From an uncultured Bacteroidota bacterium (GTDB lineage Bacteria > Bacteroidota > Bacteroidia > Chitinophagales > Saprospiraceae): a stretch of DNA of 9,500 nucleotides. Under the pieces are notes generated by a model that saw nothing but the letters and a program-made list of their open reading frames with translations, did not search any database and had not been told where the DNA came from. The translations under genes and the position numbers were made by a program. Positions 1 through 4,446 of this stretch are shown here, in pieces; the stretch's first letter is position 1; each line of letters starts with the position of its first letter. The DNA is taken from NCBI GenBank assembly GCA_937926185.1, contig CALEYM010000271.1:1-9500 (forward strand), in the 5' to 3' direction.

Positions 1-1
1 T

Positions 2-142
2 GCTGTTCAGGATGAAGTCGCCGGTGAAGTGGCGCCCGAAGTGGGTGGTGATTTCGTGGCCAGGGCTTTGGTTAATAAGACGTTAAAGTCCCCAATCCCG
101 ACAGCAATCCTGTCGCATCGTCGTTTTATTTTTGCTCTTTGA
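2..142 (+). CDS. possible C-terminal end of an upstream gene (partial)
   Basis: A + frame is open from the window edge to a TGA at 140-142 and gives 46 residues, starting AVQDEVAGEVAPEVGGDFVA and ending RRFIFAL. The first half is acidic and alanine/valine-rich with G/C-rich third positions, as expected for coding sequence here. The last 15 or so codons are AT-richer and look less like coding sequence. No family is recognisable. The other + frames and the - strand frames over the same bases are also partly open, and one - frame has strongly G/C third positions but no usable start codon. This is therefore the most economical reading rather than a proven gene. The true end could also be a stop further left in another frame. 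Confidence 0.3.
   Translation, partial: AVQDEVAGEVAPEVGGDFVARALVNKTLKSPIPTAILSHRRFIFAL
127..134 (+). promoter_or_regulatory. putative -7 element upstream of the HtrA-like gene
   Basis: TATTTTTG matches the Bacteroidota -7 consensus TAnnTTTG and lies 50 nt before the ATG at 185. I see no convincing TTG -33 element about 20 nt upstream, and the local sequence is AT-rich, so a chance match is possible. The leader after it is A-rich and has no Shine-Dalgarno-like stretch, which is usual for this phylum. Confidence 0.3.
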
Positions 143-184
143 AAAATAAAGTGAATAATTAAAAAGCTCAAAACAAAAGCAACC

Positions 185-1342
185 ATGAGTAAATTCTGGT
201 CAACAACGCTTGCCGGCGCCGTGGGAGGCCTGATCGTCTTCGGCGCCATTAAAATGACGGAAAAGCCGGCGCCTGAGTCCGGCGCCTTGCCTGCCCCGGC
301 GCCCGTGAAACAGGTGAATTACGCCTATGGCGGGGCCCCGGTACCATTCGATTTTACCAAAGCTGCCGACCGCGCCATGCCAGCCGTGGTGCACATCAAA
401 GCCAAAGAAAGCCGGGAAACGGCGATCCAGCGGCAGCGCCAGTCGAACCCTTTCCGGTTCTTTTTCGGGGATGACTTTTTGCCCTTCGACGATTATGCCC
501 GCCCGCGTTCCGGTAGTGGTTCAGGCGTTATTTATACTTCCGACGGCTACATACTCACGAACAACCACGTCGTCGAATTTGCCGACGAATTTGAAATTAC
601 CCTGCACGACAACCGCGAATTCAAAGCCCGTCTGGTAGGCGCCGACCCCAGCACCGACATGGCCGTGCTGAAAATTGACGCCAACAACCTGCCCGCCATC
701 GAACTGGGCAACTCCGACGACGTGAGGGTGGGCGAATGGGCGCTGGCCGTGGGCAATCCCTTCGACCTGACTTCCACGGTCACCGCGGGTATCATCAGCG
801 CCAAAAGCCGTGACATCAACATCATTCGCAAGGGCGCCCCGATCGAATCGTTTATCCAGACCGACGCAGCCGTCAATCCCGGTAACTCGGGCGGCGCGCT
901 GGTGGATGTGACCGGCCGCCTGATCGGTATCAACTCGGCCATCGCCACGCCCACGGGTGTTTTTGCCGGCTATTCCTTTGCCATCCCGGTCAACTTAGCC
1001 AAACGTATCGCCGACGACCTGGTGAAATACGGCAAGTTCAAACGCGCCTATCTCGGGGTAGATATTGCCACCATGGACAGTAATCTGGCCGCCGAACTCA
1101 ATATTCCATACTCCCAGGGCGTTTGGGTAAAAGAACTCGACCCCCAAGGCTCGGCTGCGCAGGCCGGAATTCAGCAGAATGACATTATTATCAAAATAAA
1201 TGGCAAAAATGTGACAAGCGGCCCGGAACTAAGAGAGATGATCGGTCGTTCTAAAGTAGGTGAGTCCGTCAGCCTGACGCTGGTGCGCAACGGAAAAGAA
1301 AAAGACGTCGCCGTAAGGCTGAAAACCCGCGGCGAAGAGTAA
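185..1342 (+). CDS. DegS/HtrA-type membrane-anchored serine protease, one PDZ domain
   Basis: This is an envelope protease of the HtrA/Deg family (S1C), which degrades or senses misfolded periplasmic proteins. Residues 8-22 form a hydrophobic segment without a clear signal-peptidase site, so it probably acts as a membrane anchor. A Pro/Ala-rich linker follows (about 25-45). The trypsin-like domain spans about 58-280 and carries an intact triad: His128 in TNNHVV, Asp158 in DPSTDMAVL and Ser235 in NPGNSGGALV. Residues 80-108 form an Arg/Phe-rich insertion that fits the regulatory LA loop of this family. A single PDZ domain (about 285-380) starts at YLGVDIA. At 385 residues with one PDZ it resembles DegS in layout, whereas DegP-like proteins usually have two PDZ domains and about 450-500 residues. 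The ATG start places the anchor directly at the N terminus. The gene is monocistronic, closed by the terminator at 1408-1442. Its substrate is unknown. Confidence 0.93.
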   Translation: MSKFWSTTLAGAVGGLIVFGAIKMTEKPAPESGALPAPAPVKQVNYAYGGAPVPFDFTKAADRAMPAVVHIKAKESRETAIQRQRQSNPFRFFFGDDFLPFDDYARPRSGSGSGVIYTSDGYILTNNHVVEFADEFEITLHDNREFKARLVGADPSTDMAVLKIDANNLPAIELGNSDDVRVGEWALAVGNPFDLTSTVTAGIISAKSRDINIIRKGAPIESFIQTDAAVNPGNSGGALVDVTGRLIGINSAIATPTGVFAGYSFAIPVNLAKRIADDLVKYGKFKRAYLGVDIATMDSNLAAELNIPYSQGVWVKELDPQGSAAQAGIQQNDIIIKINGKNVTSGPELREMIGRSKVGESVSLTLVRNGKEKDVAVRLKTRGEE

Positions 1343-1353
1343 AAAACAATGCA

Positions 1354-1369
1354 GGCGTAACCTTACGCC
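1354..1369 (+). repeat. short perfect inverted repeat after the protease gene
   Basis: GGCGTAA and TTACGCC form a perfect 7-bp inverted repeat separated by CC. In RNA this would fold as a 6-bp stem with a 4-nt loop. It lies 12 nt after the TAA of the protease and about 40 nt before the strong terminator. There is no T-tract directly after it, so it may be a pause or 3'-end stabilising hairpin rather than a terminator. Confidence 0.5.
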
Positions 1370-1407
1370 GATAAAGATAAAGTTGGTTTTTCGTTTTGTT
1401 TTGATGT

Positions 1408-1442
1408 GTCTGCTCCGCGCAATGCGGGGCAGACTTTTTTTT
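1408..1442 (+). terminator. Rho-independent terminator of the HtrA-like gene
   Basis: The arms 1408-1418 and 1424-1434 pair as GTCTGC/GCAGAC, then a T-G wobble, then CCGC/GCGG, closing a 5-nt loop (GCAAT). Eight T residues follow at 1435-1442. An 11-bp stem with a direct T-tract is a textbook intrinsic terminator. It separates the protease transcript from the EAD-FGE gene that starts 51 nt later. Confidence 0.9.
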
Positions 1443-1446
1443 GCGT

Positions 1447-1454
1447 TATATTTG
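1447..1454 (+). promoter_or_regulatory. -7 element of the EAD-FGE gene
   Basis: TATATTTG fits the Bacteroidota -7 consensus TAnnTTTG exactly. It sits just after the terminator T-tract and 39 nt before the ATG at 1494. The -33 position falls in the terminator stem, where I see no TTG, so the upstream element is weak or absent. An identical octamer precedes the gene at 4375, which supports its role. Confidence 0.55.
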
Positions 1455-1493
1455 TCCGAAATCGCCCACCAATAAAAAACGCCGACGAAAACA

Positions 1494-3515
1494 ATGACTA
1501 CCGCCGAACTCACCGAACTGAAGCGCCGGCTTCGTCAATTGCTGCCCGATGAAGGTATCAGCGCCGTCATCGGCGCATTGAAAGCGGTTCTTCCGGAAAT
1601 TGCGCCCAAATACAGCGCGGTATTCCAGTTGGAAACCCGGCTCAACATGGCCAATCGCGACAAGATCAGGGGCGTGTTGTCGCAGGAACAACTGGAACTG
1701 GCTTATAACCGCATATCTGCCGACCTCATCGAATTTGTCGATAACCTTCAGGCAGAGGATTTTGCTCCTGCCGGCGCGGCAGCCAAAACCGGCTCCATTC
1801 TCTACAAAATTCCGCACACGATGCAGCTGGAACGCGAAACCCGCTGCGTCGTTCGTCTGGCTTTCGACGAAGAGGCGATCATCCGGAATATCGAACTGAC
1901 GGGCGCCGTGCTCAAACCGGTCAGGGTCTCGGAAGTAATGGAGGTTGCCCTCGTAGACCCCAACGATGATCCCGCTTTCGAGATCAGGGAAGTGAACAGT
2001 ACCGAGCAGTTTCTTGAAAAAGGCGATTTCACCGAATGGCTTTTTTATGTGACGCCACTGCGTACGGGTGAATACCCCCTGGCGCTTCGCGTATCGGTGG
2101 TGGAAGTGGTGGCGGGGAAAGACCGCAAAAAGGAAATTGTGCTGGAAGAAACCATCCAGGTGGTAGCCGAACCGGAGGACGACGGTTATGAAGAAACGGC
2201 TACTTTTCAAAACAGCGGGTATACTTTTTCCTATTCTGCGGAAACGGACGCCCCGGCGCAGCCTGCGGCCCCGGCGCCTGCCCAGGCGGCGCCTGCCCGG
2301 TCCGATAATTTGCGCCGAATCGGCTCTGCTATGCTGGTTTTATTACTGCTTGCCGGCGGCGTTTGGGCGTTCGGTCCCCGCGTCCGCGATTATTTCGCCT
2401 GGCGCCAGACGACAAATGAAAATACCAAAACTGCATACGAAGAATATGTCCGCCAACATCCGAACGGCAGATATCGCCTCGAAGCCGAATTGATCGTCGA
2501 TCGCCTGGATTGGTCGGAGACAGCTGAAAACGCCGCCGATACTGCCGTCTATCTGCGTTACCTGGAATTGCATCCGACCGGCATGTACGAGGCCGAAGCC
2601 CGGCGTATCCTCGACAGCCTGCGTCAATCGGGCCCCGGCGGTACATCCTCCGGCCTGATGCCGGAATACCCGCCGTATGATACGGCAGACGCGGATATTG
2701 TTATGGCGCCGTCTTCCGGCCCTGTTTCGCAAATAAAACCGGCAGTCCCCCAAAAACGGTCCGGCGGGGCCAAAAAGCCTGCCGCCGCCCCCGCGCCGGG
2801 TAAAGCGCCTGCCCCCGTACCCTCGGCGCCCACCCCGGAAATTACGCCGCCGGGTACCGAAAAACCGACCCCCGGCCGCCGTTCCGGTTTTGAAATGATC
2901 AGCGTGGCCGGCGGGACTTTTACGATGGGCAGCGCCAAAGGCGAAAAAGACGAATGTCAGCACGAAGTAACGGTAAGGGATTTCAGGATCGGTAAATATG
3001 AAGTCACCCAGGCCGACTGGAAAGAGATCATGGGCAATAATCCGGCTTTTTACAAAGGTTGCGACGAGTGCCCCGTAGAAAACGTATCCTGGAACGATGC
3101 CCAGGCTTTCATTCAAAAAGCCGGCGTGATCCGGGGTATTCGCTACCGGCTGCCCTCCGAAGCCGAATGGGAATACGCCGCCCGCGGCGGCCGGCAAAGC
3201 CAGGCTTTCCTGTACAGCGGTTTCAACCGGCTGGGTTCTGCGGGCTGGTACCACGGCAATACCGAACGCCCGAACCGCGTCGGACGGAAACGCCCCAACG
3301 AGCTCGGTATACACGATATGAGCGGAAACGTGTGGGAATGGTGCCAGGACGCCTACCAACCCTATCCGGGTTGCAAGGGCAAAGCCAGTTCCGATCGCGT
3401 CCTGCGCGGCGGCGGCTGGCGAAACTACGAGGACGTGTGCAGGGTGGCTAACAGAAGCCAGGAGAATCCCGCCAAACGCGACTACCAGATCGGTTTCCGG
3501 CTGGCCCGCGACTGA
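1494..3515 (+). CDS. EAD11-like / transmembrane / FGE-sulfatase domain protein
   Basis: This is a 673-residue multidomain protein. Residues 1-90 are all-helical and resemble effector-associated domain 11 (EAD11), a Death-like adaptor domain of predicted conflict systems; the tell-tale part is ETRLNMANRDKIRGVLS followed by a YNRISADLIEFVDNL helix. Residues 98-225 form an unrecognised beta-rich domain. A Pro/Ala stretch (253-268) leads to one membrane segment (about 277-294). Two TPR-like units follow (about 313-337 and 350-377), each with a Tyr-rich helix and a HP(N/T)G turn. A low-complexity Pro/Ala/Lys linker covers about 378-464. Residues 466-673 are a complete FGE-sulfatase domain with MISVAGGTFTMGS, YEVTQADW, CPVENVSW, RLPSEAEWEYAARGG, GNVWEWC, LRGGGW and a GFRLARD end. 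Six of its seven cysteines lie in this domain, which fits an oxidising periplasmic location (inference). The position of the first catalytic Cys of true formylglycine enzymes is Asn644, so sulfatase activation is unlikely. The role is probably sensing, ligand binding or peptide modification in a defence or signalling pathway. Confidence 0.85.
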   Translation: MTTAELTELKRRLRQLLPDEGISAVIGALKAVLPEIAPKYSAVFQLETRLNMANRDKIRGVLSQEQLELAYNRISADLIEFVDNLQAEDFAPAGAAAKTGSILYKIPHTMQLERETRCVVRLAFDEEAIIRNIELTGAVLKPVRVSEVMEVALVDPNDDPAFEIREVNSTEQFLEKGDFTEWLFYVTPLRTGEYPLALRVSVVEVVAGKDRKKEIVLEETIQVVAEPEDDGYEETATFQNSGYTFSYSAETDAPAQPAAPAPAQAAPARSDNLRRIGSAMLVLLLLAGGVWAFGPRVRDYFAWRQTTNENTKTAYEEYVRQHPNGRYRLEAELIVDRLDWSETAENAADTAVYLRYLELHPTGMYEAEARRILDSLRQSGPGGTSSGLMPEYPPYDTADADIVMAPSSGPVSQIKPAVPQKRSGGAKKPAAAPAPGKAPAPVPSAPTPEITPPGTEKPTPGRRSGFEMISVAGGTFTMGSAKGEKDECQHEVTVRDFRIGKYEVTQADWKEIMGNNPAFYKGCDECPVENVSWNDAQAFIQKAGVIRGIRYRLPSEAEWEYAARGGRQSQAFLYSGFNRLGSAGWYHGNTERPNRVGRKRPNELGIHDMSGNVWEWCQDAYQPYPGCKGKASSDRVLRGGGWRNYEDVCRVANRSQENPAKRDYQIGFRLARD

Positions 3516-3673
3516 GAGCATGCTGGGATTTTCCGCTGGGCAAAAACAGCTCTTTTCCCGCCTGTTTTCACCTTTTTTCGGTTACATAGTCACCGCTATG
3601 CTCCCTCAAAAACGCAAAAACAGCCGAAAAAATCCCTTGTTTTGGCTCCAGCGGAAAATCCCCAGCATGCTCT
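3515..3673. repeat. 159-bp nested inverted repeat between convergent genes
   Basis: The outer arms 3515-3539 and 3648-3673 are complementary along their full length apart from one extra base in the right arm; both read AGAGCATGCTGGG inward to TTTTCCGCTGG. Inside, the arms keep weaker similarity. A 9-bp stem (TTTTTTCGG 3573-3581 with CCGAAAAAA 3624-3632) and a central hairpin (CATAG 3585-3589 with CTATG 3596-3600) can also form. The left arm begins on the last base of one stop codon, and the right arm ends 9 nt before the opposite stop. It could act as a two-way terminator. Its size and nested symmetry also fit a palindromic intergenic repeat or a MITE-like element. No target-site duplication is visible. 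Confidence 0.8.
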
Positions 3674-3682
3674 GATGCGGCT

Positions 3683-4375
3683 TCATTCGCCGACGCCGAA
3701 ATAATAGGCTGCTCCAACGCTGAAACTTTGATGCCTTGCTTTTGCCTGGGCAGCGGAGGCATAAAAATCAGGTATCGTATTGGTCAGACCGAAAAAAGCG
3801 GCCACGCAAAGGCGGAAATTTCGGAAACTGTATCCGGCCTGCGCGTACAGTCCGCCGTCAAAACGCCGGAAATAATCGTCCTCCGTGTTGCCAAACCGCA
3901 CCCGCTCCTTAAAGATCAACGGGGCTGGATTGCCCTGGATGTCAAGCGTCGTTTTGGTTCGACCGGCCAAACCGATACCCATGTATGGCCCGGCGCCCAC
4001 GAAAATTCCGTTCCAGCGGAAGTTGAGCGCAAGCGGCGCCTGGAGATGCCATAACTGCGCGTTGTAACCGGTAAAATCCAGCGTACTGTCGGTGGTGGAT
4101 TCCCGGTATCCCTTGCCGCTGAATTGCAATTCGGCGCTCAGGGTCCAATTCCGCTGCAAATCATACTCGGCAACGCCCCCGGCAAAGAAGGTGAACGTTG
4201 GCATGGCGGCCTTTTGCAGGAAAACTAAGTTGTAAACCAGTATATCCGGTTCCCTGAACGGCATATCGGCCAGCACAACGCCGGCCTTGAGCCCGTAACG
4301 CATCTGAGCGTGCAGGGAACCCAGGCAAATAAAACAGAAAAGCAGTACCGGCAGGCAGGCAAAAACTTTTTTCAT
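3683..4375 (-). CDS. PorT-like outer-membrane beta-barrel protein
   Basis: This 230-residue protein has a clear Sec signal peptide: MKK, a hydrophobic core rich in Leu/Phe/Cys, and a probable cleavage after HAQ at residue 24. The mature part starts RYGLKAGVVLA and alternates aromatic/hydrophobic with polar residues in beta-strand style, for example WTLSAELQFSGKGYRES, PLALNFRW and FVGAGPYMGIGLAG. The last strand is FSVGAAYYFG, typical of outer-membrane barrel ends. This matches the PorT/OMP_b-brl_2 class of small barrels common in Bacteroidota. Specific function is unknown. The start is chosen because it begins the signal peptide. A TATATTTG element precedes it, so it probably has its own promoter although it follows the glycosidase gene on the same strand by 71 nt. 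Confidence 0.85.
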   Translation of the reverse strand: MKKVFACLPVLLFCFICLGSLHAQMRYGLKAGVVLADMPFREPDILVYNLVFLQKAAMPTFTFFAGGVAEYDLQRNWTLSAELQFSGKGYRESTTDSTLDFTGYNAQLWHLQAPLALNFRWNGIFVGAGPYMGIGLAGRTKTTLDIQGNPAPLIFKERVRFGNTEDDYFRRFDGGLYAQAGYSFRNFRLCVAAFFGLTNTIPDFYASAAQAKARHQSFSVGAAYYFGVGE

Positions 4376-4406
4376 CGGAACGGGGATTGAAGTAGTGAAA
4401 TGGCGA

Positions 4407-4432
4407 CAAATATATTAAATCCGGTTCACCAA
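4407..4432 (-). promoter_or_regulatory. Bacteroidota-type promoter of the beta-barrel gene
   Basis: On the - strand, TATATTTG (4407-4414) matches TAnnTTTG and lies 31 nt before the ATG at 4375. A TTG at 4430-4432 lies 15 nt upstream of it, a little closer than the usual -33 spacing. The same octamer occurs upstream of the EAD-FGE gene. Confidence 0.5.
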
Positions 4433-4446
4433 ATAGGCCGTTGCGC

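Noticed and set aside
7..249. 80-codon - strand open frame at the left edge
   Set aside because: It overlaps the protease N terminus and its A-rich leader. The hydrophobic stretch comes from reading the AT-rich leader backwards.
1342..1494. Protease and EAD-FGE gene as one operon
   Set aside because: A strong intrinsic terminator (1408-1442) followed by a TAnnTTTG element separates them.
3400..3515. C-terminal FGE segment as the variable region of a diversity-generating retroelement
   Set aside because: The RGGGW...NR...GFRLAR end resembles known DGR target proteins, which often carry this fold. However, there is no reverse transcriptase or second near-identical template copy in the window, and the codons lack the AAY-derived pattern with constant third bases. 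A search of the flanking genome for an RT and a matching template would reopen this.
2343..3521. 392-codon - strand open frame opposite the EAD-FGE gene
   Set aside because: It is antisense to conserved FGE motifs and is Gly/Arg/Phe-rich without recognisable domains.
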